Shown piece by piece: positions 1 through 4,844 of a DNA stretch of 20,136 nucleotides. A program made the position numbers and the translations under genes. The DNA comes from RGIG2094 sp045660065. GTDB taxonomy: Bacteria > Bacillota > Clostridia > RGIG6154. The stretch's first letter is position 1. Every line of letters starts with the position of its first letter. The DNA lies in NCBI GenBank assembly GCA_045660065.1, contig JAZRDC010000085.1:1-20136 (forward strand). The letters are read 5' to 3'. The notes under the pieces were generated by a model. It saw only the letters and a program-made list of their open reading frames with translations, ran no database searches and had not been told where the DNA came from.

Positions 1-26
1 GCATAATAGTATGTACGTGTTTCCAT
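1..26 (-). CDS. Start of a leftward gene cut by the window edge
   Basis: On the minus strand an ATG at 26-24 opens a frame reading METRTYYY before the window ends. It has a strong ribosome site, AAAGGAGG at 44-37, ten bases upstream, and a perfect consensus promoter at 87-59. The product cannot be identified from eight residues. Its promoter is surrounded by palindromic operator-like sites, so it is probably a regulated gene of the element. Confidence 0.6.
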
Positions 27-58
27 TGTTTGTAAACCTCCTTTGTGATTATGTATAT

Positions 59-87
59 ATTATACCACAAGTGTTCGTAAATGTCAA
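59..87 (-). promoter_or_regulatory. Consensus sigma-A promoter, leftward
   Basis: Minus-strand TTGACA at 87-82, exactly 17 bases of spacer, and TATAAT at 64-59: a perfect match to the housekeeping consensus. Transcription would begin near 52 and run into the gene starting at 26. The spacer carries a TTTACGAA half-site (81-74) that also occurs in the flanking palindromes. Confidence 0.85.
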
Positions 88-91
88 GTGT

Positions 92-111
92 TTTACGAAT
101 ATATTCGTAAA
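92..111. promoter_or_regulatory. Perfect 20-bp palindrome, probable operator
   Basis: TTTACGAATATATTCGTAAA is a perfect palindrome lying just upstream of the leftward -35 box. Its half-site TTTACGAA recurs inverted at 74-81, inside the promoter spacer, and again at 175-182. This layout suits a dimeric repressor or activator. The regulator itself is not identified. Confidence 0.6.
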
Positions 112-155
112 CTTATTTAAAACTTTTACAAACAAAGAAAACACGTGCTTTTTGT

Positions 156-185
156 GTGTTTATAAAGGTGTACCTTTACGAACAC
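156..185. promoter_or_regulatory. Imperfect 30-bp palindrome sharing the operator half-site
   Basis: Two 14-base arms (156-169 and 172-185) match in inverted orientation at 12 of 14 positions around a GT centre. The right arm, ACCTTTACGAACAC, contains the TTTACGAACAC word that occurs in inverse orientation at 71-81. It is probably a second site for the protein that binds 92-111. Confidence 0.45.
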
Positions 186-193
186 AAAGAAAT

Positions 194-218
194 ACGGAGC
201 GGTTTTGTGCCGCTCCGT
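194..218 (-). terminator. Intrinsic terminator of the SHOCT/glycine-zipper operon
   Basis: ACGGAGCGG (194-202) pairs perfectly with CCGCTCCGT (210-218) around a 7-base loop. On the minus strand a T-rich run (ATTTCTTTG) follows. It lies 27 bases past the stop codon of the gene at 245-586, so it ends that leftward operon before the next leftward promoter. Confidence 0.75.
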
Positions 219-244
219 TGTAAACAACTGTATTTTACAGATGG

Positions 245-586
245 TTATTTTGATGAGTTGTTTTTCTGATTTTTATCAAGTGCACTAATAGCACCAACAA
301 CAGCACCCGCTCCGCCTGCAATAATACCGCCTGCGACGGCTCTGCCCACAACACTTGCATTTTTTTCTTTTGGTGCTGTGTTTATACTACTTGGTGATAC
401 ATTATTTATTCCCAGTGCTTTTGCCGCTTCATTAAATGCTTGCTCTTGCTCTTTTTTTCGTTTGAATTCTTTTTCTCCTTCTCTCATTAACCATTCGGTA
501 TATGTCTTGTTTTTTGAAAGAATAAAAGGCACAACACAAAAAAGACATACAAAAAACAAAATAGCAAAAATTAAAAATAATACCAT
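245..586 (-). CDS. Small membrane protein with glycine-zipper segment
   Basis: A 113-residue protein of unknown function. Residues 1-24 form one strongly hydrophobic membrane segment (MVLFLIFAILFFVCLFCVVP). A charged, helical Lys/Glu/Gln-rich stretch follows (about 30-55), then a Ser/Pro/Asn linker, then a glycine-rich hydrophobic segment around 79-101 (VVGRAVAGGIIAGGAGAVVG) of the glycine-zipper kind, and a polar tail. I start at the ATG at 586-584 rather than the GTG at 595, because the AGGAG ribosome site (599-595) overlaps that GTG and sits 8 bases before the ATG. It follows the SHOCT gene after a short gap, and such glycine-rich segments commonly accompany SHOCT-type membrane proteins. 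The stop is TAA. Confidence 0.75.
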   Translation of the reverse strand: MVLFLIFAILFFVCLFCVVPFILSKNKTYTEWLMREGEKEFKRKKEQEQAFNEAAKALGINNVSPSSINTAPKEKNASVVGRAVAGGIIAGGAGAVVGAISALDKNQKNNSSK

Positions 587-604
587 CGTACACACTCCTA
601 TGTA

Positions 605-1213
605 TTACAAACCAAGTAATTGTTTTTTCTTTTCGTCAAATTCTTCTTGTGTTATAACTCCATTGTCAAGCAAGTCTTTGAATTTTTTTAATTCGTCTGC
701 ATTGCTTTTAGGAATTTCTTGTTTCACAACATTTGTTTCTTGGTTTCTGTCTTTTTCTTGTCTCTTTATAAGTAATTCACTTAGAATTTTATGCATTTGT
801 TCTTGATTTTCTATATCATAAAATTTTATTCTTCCTGAAGATGTTGCTACAGCTACTCCTTTTAATATGCTTGTTCCTACAGCAGAAATGCTGTCTAATG
901 GCAAATCTACTCTTTTACCAAAAGAAGCATTACCATAAACTCTTTTATCTGTAATGGTCATTTTGCATCGTGCTGTGCCAAAATAAATAATTACCGCAAG
1001 GGCGAATGCGGGTAATAATGTCATTGAGCCATAAAAAAGAAGATGATTAGTAATAAAATAATCAAAATTCGTAATCATACTTTGCAACATAGTTTCATCT
1101 TCGCACATATTCCATATTATGTTGAACGCAACAATTCCTATTACGACTAAAATCACACTTACTATTTTGGCAATATTACCTTGTTTGCTAATTAGCAGAG
1201 TTTTTTCTTCCAT
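605..1213 (-). CDS. Membrane protein with PH-like region and C-terminal SHOCT domain
   Basis: A 202-residue protein. Two hydrophobic segments (about 13-33 and 59-78) anchor it in the membrane. Residues about 84-145 (KMTITDKRVYGNASFGKRVD onward, ending near KILSEL) resemble a bacterial PH-like domain. After a polar linker, the last 30 residues (ADELKKFKDLLDNG...EEFDEKKKQLLGL) form a clear SHOCT domain, a short C-terminal helical module of unknown role common in phage and membrane proteins. The ATG at 1213 has AAAGGA nine bases upstream. The gene lies between a possible tiny ORF and the glycine-zipper membrane protein, so the two membrane proteins may act together. The function is not known. 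The stop is TAA. Confidence 0.8.
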   Translation of the reverse strand: MEEKTLLISKQGNIAKIVSVILVVIGIVAFNIIWNMCEDETMLQSMITNFDYFITNHLLFYGSMTLLPAFALAVIIYFGTARCKMTITDKRVYGNASFGKRVDLPLDSISAVGTSILKGVAVATSSGRIKFYDIENQEQMHKILSELLIKRQEKDRNQETNVVKQEIPKSNADELKKFKDLLDNGVITQEEFDEKKKQLLGL

Positions 1214-1216
1214 ATT

Positions 1217-1336
1217 TCAAATTCCTTTCTAAATTCGATTCAAAATGTAACTTGCTGCTCCAACAGCCGCTTCAAATTCGTGAACATATCTTGAAACGAC
1301 GGCATCAGGACAGCACTACTTATTTTTGTTTTTTAT
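1217..1336 (-). CDS. Possible 39-residue ORF with ATA start and in-frame TAG
   Basis: Between the HTH gene and the SHOCT gene the minus strand reads CCPDAVVSRYVHEFEAAVG AASYILNRI (1315-1232), a composition that looks protein-coding and helical. Extended upstream through TAG at 1318-1316, the frame gives IKNKNK before the amber codon, starting at ATA (1336-1334), which overlaps the stop of the preceding gene and has AGAGG about 10 bases upstream. Downstream the frame meets TAG (1231-1229) and then TGA (1219-1217). With TAG read as Gln the product has 39 residues. ATA is a very rare start, so this may instead be a remnant that lost its start, or chance. I do not recognise the family. Confidence 0.3.
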
Positions 1337-1515
1337 GCACGCACAACCTCTTTGAATGTATGCTTTACAATATCGGGTGTGCCGTGTAATTTTATGTATT
1401 TTGCAATCGTTGTGCCGCTTCGTCCCAATTCTCGGCCAACAGCCGCATAATTGCCGTGTTTAGCATAAAGACGATGCATTTCAACGATTTCTTCGGGTGT
1501 AACTCTTTTAGCCAT
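1333..1515 (-). CDS. Small HTH protein (resolvase/Hin-like helix-turn-helix)
   Basis: A 60-residue protein, MAKRVTPEEIVEMHRLYAKH then a helix-turn-helix pattern (YAAVGRELGRSGTTIAKYIK) and a short tail. The unit resembles the DNA-binding HTH of resolvases and of small phage proteins that recognise DNA without a catalytic domain. I chose the ATG at 1515 because it lies two bases after the TAA of the preceding gene (TAATATG), which suggests translational coupling. A GTG at 1551 would add 12 residues inside the upstream gene and has no better ribosome site. The stop is TAA. Its target is unknown. Confidence 0.65.
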   Translation of the reverse strand: MAKRVTPEEIVEMHRLYAKHGNYAAVGRELGRSGTTIAKYIKLHGTPDIVKHTFKEVVRA

Positions 1516-1516
1516 A

Positions 1517-1741
1517 TTACTTGTTGTCTTTTTTGCGAAAAGGTTTTTCACCTGTTAAAACACATTTATCAGAATGTTCAATACAATCCTGCCATATTTC
1601 GTCAATGTAACCTGTGAACGTTTTTTTCTTGCTTTCGTCATTGCTGACCTGCATAATGATTTCATTTATGCCGTCAAGCTTGGTTTGGTAGTTCCACGGA
1701 ACTGTGATAGTTTTTTTGTCTGTGTCAAGAATAATTCTCAT
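1517..1741 (-). CDS. Hypothetical element protein, 74 residues
   Basis: A small acidic/basic mixed protein beginning MRIILDTDKKTITVPWNYQT with no membrane segment or recognised catalytic motif. I have a general impression of similar small proteins in Clostridia prophages and conjugative elements but cannot name the family. The ATG at 1741 has a strong AGGAGG site (1756-1751) about nine bases upstream. It is the first gene of the leftward operon that continues through the HTH, SHOCT and glycine-zipper genes to the terminator at 194-218. The stop is TAA. Confidence 0.7.
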   Translation of the reverse strand: MRIILDTDKKTITVPWNYQTKLDGINEIIMQVSNDESKKKTFTGYIDEIWQDCIEHSDKCVLTGEKPFRKKDNK

Positions 1742-1798
1742 TTTCTTGTACCTCCTAAAAATAAAATTGTAGGTCTTTCACAGAATTGCAAAAAGGCC

Positions 1799-1827
1799 TA
1801 CATACAATTATATATATATATTGTCAA
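1799..1827 (-). promoter_or_regulatory. Candidate promoter for the leftward operon
   Basis: A perfect -35 box TTGACA (1827-1822) on the minus strand is followed 17 bases later by a poor -10 box TATGTA (1804-1799). A perfect TATAAT at 1812-1807 is only 9 bases from the -35, so it cannot pair with it. The inverted repeat at 1770-1800 sits immediately downstream and could be an operator or a leader hairpin. Confidence 0.4.
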
Positions 1828-2136
1828 GCATTCTGACGAAAATAATCGAAAATAGAGGCGAAATTTTGCGTATGAATAAAAATGAGTGTGTTGTATTGCG
1901 AAACTGTCGTTTTGCGTTATTTTTATCTGTTTTTTCGCGTTTGCATTGTATTGCTTATAAAATGTAATTATTTTCGTGCGTTTTTGTTTGTTTTTATGAC
2001 GATGACGATGAATTTATAAATCCGCTTCAAAAGAGCAATAGCCACGCATTTTTAAGTGTGGAGGTTAGGCTTTTGTTTTTCCCGAAATATACCCCGCCGC
2101 CATTCGTTCAAAGGCTAAACGTAATACGGTCTTACT

Positions 2137-2165
2137 TTGATTTTTTCAAAAAAATATGGTATAAT
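2137..2165 (+). promoter_or_regulatory. Promoter of the amber-containing operon
   Basis: TTGATT (2137-2142), a 17-base spacer and a perfect TATAAT (2160-2165). Transcription would start near 2172. Directly after it, GAAAGTA (2175-2181) and TACTTTC (2191-2197) form an inverted repeat that could be an operator or a 5' hairpin. AAAGGAGG follows at 2212-2219. Confidence 0.75.
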
Positions 2166-2231
2166 ATATATATAGAAAGTAAAAAGAAAATACTTTCAAA
2201 AAATTTAAAAGAAAGGAGGATATACCTGACT

Positions 2232-2468
2232 ATGAAAACTCAAAAAAGTATGGCTGATAGATTTATTGAGGCTATGTAGAGCACAGGAGATATAATGCTC
2301 CGCTATCAATATCAAAAGGATATGATGAAAAGCAGTCTATTATCTGACTATGAAATTGACCGCCTTGCGGATAAAGTTCTTTCACGTATAGCTCTAAAAG
2401 CAAATATAGAACAGGCAATTGCTAATATTGAAGAATTACAGCGTGCCATTAAAAAACTTGGCGAATAA
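2232..2468 (+). CDS. Small hypothetical protein, read through one in-frame TAG
   Basis: First gene of the rightward operon. An ATG at 2232 behind AAAGGAGG opens MKTQKSMADRFIEAM, then TAG at codon 16 (2277-2279), then an uninterrupted frame STGDIMLRYQYQKDMM to TAA at 2466-2468. With TAG decoded, the product is a 78-residue, mostly helical, charged protein without membrane segments. The part after the TAG has ordinary coding character (DYEIDRLADKVLSRIALK) and no plausible independent start with a good ribosome site, so the TAG is inside the gene rather than at its end. Its stop is closely followed by the ribosome site of the next gene. I do not recognise a function. If TAG were a stop, only a 15-residue peptide would be made. 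Confidence 0.7.
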
Positions 2469-2480
2469 GGAGGAAACGAA

Positions 2481-3095
2481 ATGCCAAACATTACATACCC
2501 CAATTAGAGGGTTATTAAAATTAACCGAGAGTCAGCAAAGTCTGACTTTCTCGGCATTAAAAACGTGAATTGGCAAGCAGCCGCACGTGATTTAGGAGCA
2601 CACGCTTTAATGCTTTATATGTATCTTGCTTCAAATGCTGACGGATATAATCTTGCATTATCACCTGTCGCTGTTAGATAGGCAATAGGAATGCCGCGTT
2701 CTACATATCAAGACCAATTTACAAAGTTAATGGATAAAGGATATATTGTTCAAAGGGGTGGAAATGGCTATAATTTTTTTGAAACACCATAGCCGAGCCA
2801 CGCAGATAATCAAATTTCCATCACAACTCAAACGCCGAATGACGTATTGAATTTTGAGGAATGTCCGCTTGACGTGTCCTGTGATGACCGAGCCGTTCCA
2901 AATGTACCGACAAAGGATATAGAAATAAATAATAACGAAATTGAAACAAATAACCAACGGATAAATAATAATGGGTTAATTGTGACGGATAACGTCTATA
3001 TTCCAAAAGTAAAGGAAATAAGGATACCTGTACCAAAAGCAGAGAGTAAAAAACAGATAACACCAATGCCAACAAAAAAGGAGTTTATTTTCTAA
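2481..3095 (+). CDS. Winged-helix replication-type DNA-binding protein with three in-frame TAG codons
   Basis: An ATG at 2481 lies 7 bases after AAGGAGG. The frame runs 204 codons to TAA at 3093-3095 if TAG at codons 9 (2505), 67 (2679) and 104 (2790) is decoded. Residues about 1-105 (MPNITYPN-x-RVIKIN, SDFLGIKNVNWQAAARDLGA, LALSPVAVR-x-AIGMPRSTYQ) match, from memory, a winged-helix family found on Gram-positive plasmids and integrative elements, whose members usually have Gln at the first two interrupted positions. Residues about 105-204 form a polar Asn/Lys-rich tail without a clear fold. The role is probably replication initiation or regulation of the element, by inference. No frameshift and no in-frame TAA or TGA occur inside the gene. 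The GIY-YIG start codon overlaps its stop. Confidence 0.8.
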
Positions 3096-3511
3096 TGCCA
3101 AATTACGAAACAAATATGATTAACTATCTGAAACGTTATGGATATGACAAAAAATACAATTATGCAGGAATATATTGTATTAAAATAGATGATGAAATTG
3201 TTTACATAGGTAAAAGCCATAATATGCTTAAACGTGTTGTATAGCACTATGTAGGCATACGAAAGCAATCAGAGTTGAAATACAGAATAATAGCCGAGGC
3301 ACACCGCAAAGGGCACAAGATAGGCTTTGATGTTTTATATTATGCAACACGAAGCGGCTACAACGCCATAAAAGATGAAATCGGCACAAAAGAGGGTGAG
3401 TATATCAGAGAATATAAACCTGCATTAAATACACAAATTCCAAAAGAAAACGATTATAATAAATTTAACGTGTGCCGCGTGCAAACAAAAGAAATATTGA
3501 ATAAATTTTAA
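3095..3511 (+). CDS. GIY-YIG family nuclease with one in-frame TAG
   Basis: A 138-residue stand-alone GIY-YIG domain. GIY is at 25-27 and YIG at 37-39 (NYAGIYCIKIDDEIVYIGKS), the catalytic Arg is R47 (NMLKR), and the metal-binding Glu is E100 or E102 in EGEYIREYKPALN. TAG occurs at codon 50 (3242-3244), giving RVV-x-HYVG; the frame then continues to TAA. The TAG falls between the catalytic Arg and the rest of the fold, so termination there would leave an inactive fragment. The family cuts DNA, as in homing endonucleases and repair enzymes; the substrate here is unknown. The ATG overlaps the preceding TAA (TAATG) and has AAAAGGAG about 11 bases upstream. It is the last gene before the terminator. 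Confidence 0.85.
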
Positions 3512-3515
3512 AAGG

Positions 3516-3544
3516 AGCGGGAGAGTATTTTCTCCCGCTTTTTT
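3516..3544. terminator. Bidirectional terminator between GIY-YIG gene and integrase
   Basis: AGCGGGAGA (3516-3524) pairs perfectly with TCTCCCGCT (3531-3539) around a 6-base loop and is followed by TTTTT on the plus strand. On the minus strand the hairpin follows the integrase stop and is trailed by a moderately T-rich run, so it can serve both converging genes. Confidence 0.85.
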
Positions 3545-3556
3545 CGTTATGTTTCG

Positions 3557-4504
3557 TTATTTCCGTGATTTTTTAATTTTAATTCTTGTGCTATTGGATT
3601 TCATTTGAGATAACGGAGAAAATTGGTCATAGTTCTTTGCAATGTCTGCATCAAAAATAGTACAATAATGTTTTGTCATATCAAGTGTAGAATGTCCCAA
3701 TAACCTTTGAAGTGTAAAGGCGTTGCCGCCGCAATCAACTAAATATTTGCGGGCAAATGTATGACGGAACGCGTGAATGCTTGTTTTATCAACACCGCGG
3801 CGTTTGTTATATTTTGCTATACTGCAACGTAAACCATTTTCTGTTAGTTGTTCGCCGCATTCATTTGGAAATAAAAAATCTTCATCGTTGCCGCTTCGTA
3901 TACGCATATATTCTTTTAAAGTTGATACCAATATTTCGCACAGGGGAATAACCTGTGCTTTTTTATTTTTTGTGTGTCGCAAATAAATTACACGATTTAT
4001 CAAATCCACGTCACGTATTTGAATGTTACGAATAGTTGCGGCACGACAGCCGTTATTCACAAGAATATTTATAACAACCCAATTACGATACTCGGCAAAA
4101 TTGCATTTACGCATATTTGGCTTTTGGAGTAATACGTTCAGTTCTTCATCTGTGTATGTTTCCTTTATAGTTTCTTCGGCTTTGTATAATTTAATATTCA
4201 GCATAGTTATATTTTCTTCATTACACCACGAAAAGAAAGATTTTAAAGTTCGTGTGTAACTTCTAATGCTATTGGGAGCAAGTTCTGCATCACGCATACT
4301 TGCAATCATTTCATCAAGTGCACTCTTGTTTATTTGGTCAATAGCACGCTTGATTTGTAAATGTTTGCTAATTGCTGAAAAGTGTTGATTATATGTCAAA
4401 ATAGTTTTTTCACTTAGTCCGTTTGCCCTTTTGGATAGTATAAAATCGTGAAATACATTTTCCATAGTAACTGATAATTCCATTGTAATTTTGTTCTTTT
4501 TCAT
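3557..4504 (-). CDS. Tyrosine recombinase / phage-type integrase
   Basis: A 315-residue site-specific recombinase that integrates and excises the element. An N-terminal SAM-like core-binding domain (about 15-100, with EKTILTYNQHFSAISKHL) precedes the catalytic domain. The catalytic set is visible: R154 (NNGCRAATIR), a Lys in the beta-hairpin near 179-182 (HTKNKKAQ), H244-x-x-R247 (IHAFRHTFAR), H271 (LLGHSTLDMT) and nucleophile Y280 (TKHY). The length is that of a compact XerC/D-like integrase. AAAGGA lies about 10 bases before the ATG. The gene sits just past the 3' end of tRNA-Pro, its probable target. It has no in-frame TAG and ends in TAA. An 8-bp inverted repeat brackets its ribosome site. 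Confidence 0.93.
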   Translation of the reverse strand: MKKNKITMELSVTMENVFHDFILSKRANGLSEKTILTYNQHFSAISKHLQIKRAIDQINKSALDEMIASMRDAELAPNSIRSYTRTLKSFFSWCNEENITMLNIKLYKAEETIKETYTDEELNVLLQKPNMRKCNFAEYRNWVVINILVNNGCRAATIRNIQIRDVDLINRVIYLRHTKNKKAQVIPLCEILVSTLKEYMRIRSGNDEDFLFPNECGEQLTENGLRCSIAKYNKRRGVDKTSIHAFRHTFARKYLVDCGGNAFTLQRLLGHSTLDMTKHYCTIFDADIAKNYDQFSPLSQMKSNSTRIKIKKSRK

Positions 4505-4507
4505 AAC

Positions 4508-4541
4508 GCTTGATTCCTTTCTTTTAACTCAAAAATCAAGC
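4508..4541 (-). promoter_or_regulatory. Hairpin bracketing the integrase ribosome site
   Basis: On the minus strand GCTTGATT (4541-4534) is perfectly complementary to AATCAAGC (4515-4508), with an 18-base loop. The AAAGGA ribosome site of the integrase lies at the end of the loop and runs into the 3' arm, so folding could limit translation. It could equally be an integrase or excisionase binding site. Confidence 0.35.
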
Positions 4542-4546
4542 ACGCT
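4536..4546. repeat. 11-bp direct copy of part of the tRNA-Pro anticodon arm
   Basis: TCAAGCACGCT at 4536-4546 recurs exactly at 4647-4657, inside the tRNA-Pro gene at the 5' side of the anticodon stem. The copy lies between the integrase start and the tRNA. It may be an integrase-related site or an old insertion trace; chance is not excluded for 11 bases. Confidence 0.35.
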
Positions 4547-4569
4547 GTTTTTTTCTTAAAAATATAGAA

Positions 4570-4602
4570 AAACCACCGAAAACGCTATGTTTTCGGTGGT
4601 TT
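4570..4602 (-). terminator. Terminator of tRNA-Pro
   Basis: AAACCACCGAAAAC (4570-4583) pairs perfectly over 14 bases with GTTTTCGGTGGTTT (4589-4602) around a 5-base loop. It directly abuts the tRNA CCA end and is followed on the minus strand by a T-rich stretch (TTCTATATTTTTAAG). Confidence 0.8.
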
Positions 4603-4678
4603 GGTCTGAGTGGAGAGACTTGAACTCTCGGCCTCTTGAACCCCATTCAAGCACGCTACCAAACTGCGCCACACCCAG
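4602..4678 (-). tRNA. tRNA-Pro (anticodon GGG)
   Basis: A 77-base tRNA with encoded CCA (4604-4602). The acceptor stem is CTGGGTG/CACTCAG with one G-T pair. The anticodon stem is CTTGA/TCAAG with loop ATGGGGT, placing anticodon GGG at 4644-4642. The T-arm reads GAGAGTTCAAGTCTCTC. It decodes CCC and CCU proline codons. It has its own promoter and terminator. It is intact and is the probable integration target of the neighbouring integrase. Confidence 0.95.
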
Positions 4679-4690
4679 ATAACTTTAGAT

Positions 4691-4719
4691 ATTATACACA
4701 ATTATTATATATTTGTCAA
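4691..4719 (-). promoter_or_regulatory. Consensus promoter of tRNA-Pro
   Basis: Minus-strand TTGACA (4719-4714), 17-base spacer, TATAAT (4696-4691): a perfect housekeeping promoter, about 13 bases before the first tRNA base. Confidence 0.9.
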
Positions 4720-4780
4720 TAAAAATAAATGGTTTTTTGTTAAAAGCAAATTTTGAAACATATAGTTATGATAATCACTA

Positions 4781-4809
4781 TTGACTTTTTTATAACTTGC
4801 GTTTATAAT
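4781..4809 (+). promoter_or_regulatory. Promoter of the methyltransferase-valS unit
   Basis: TTGACT (4781-4786), 17-base spacer, TATAAT (4804-4809), 35 bases before the methyltransferase ATG. No T-box leader fits between this promoter and the first gene. Confidence 0.85.
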
Positions 4810-4844
4810 ATTAAAGATGTTATATTTATGATAGGGGGCAGTCT

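Larger units (their letters stand above)
1742..2231. other. 490-base divergent regulatory gap
   Basis: No convincing gene lies here on either strand. It separates the leftward and rightward operons and holds both their promoters. Also present are an inverted repeat at 1770-1800 (GTAGGTCTTT against AAAGGCCTAC, 9 of 10), a short TGACGA direct repeat (1997-2011) and a weak palindrome CCACGC/GTGTGG (2042-2061). The rightward neighbour encodes a replication-type DNA-binding protein, so an origin here is conceivable, but I see no clear iteron array. Confidence 0.55.
1..4601. mobile_element. Integrated element at tRNA-Pro, left part beyond the window
   Basis: A tyrosine recombinase gene lies just beyond the 3' end of a complete tRNA-Pro gene, the usual layout of a tRNA-targeted integrative element or prophage. 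The DNA to its left holds small hypothetical, HTH, SHOCT, winged-helix and GIY-YIG genes typical of accessory elements and no housekeeping genes. All recognised element genes end in TAA, and the rightward operon contains in-frame TAG codons. I found no second copy of the tRNA 3' end in 1-4560, so the other attachment site should be left of the window. No capsid, terminase, relaxase or type IV secretion gene is visible, so prophage, ICE and mobilisable element cannot be told apart. The right boundary is inferred. Confidence 0.8.

Noticed and set aside
378..806. A plus-strand open frame of 142 codons
   Set aside because: It lies antisense to the glycine-zipper and SHOCT genes, which have ribosome sites and recognisable domains. 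It has Ser/Phe-rich shadow composition.
1997..2011. TGACGA repeats as iterons of a replication origin
   Set aside because: There are only two and a half short copies and no longer spaced array, so it cannot be called an origin.
2232..3511. Reading the three rightward genes as ordinary pseudogenes
   Set aside because: All five interruptions are TAG, at positions consistent with Gln. Frames, starts, ribosome sites and terminator are intact, and no TAA, TGA or indel lesion is present. Decay remains possible but is less likely.
1..4560. A suppressor tRNA (anticodon CTA) inside the visible part of the element
   Set aside because: I scanned for a T-loop with matching stems. A TTCAAAT-like word near 1270 has no T-stem, and nothing folds as a tRNA. 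If it exists it is outside the window.
4679..4844. T-box leader for the valS transcription unit
   Set aside because: The promoter-to-ATG distance is too short, and no TGGRA-like T-box sequence or antiterminator is visible there or in the 18 bases between 5872 and 5889.
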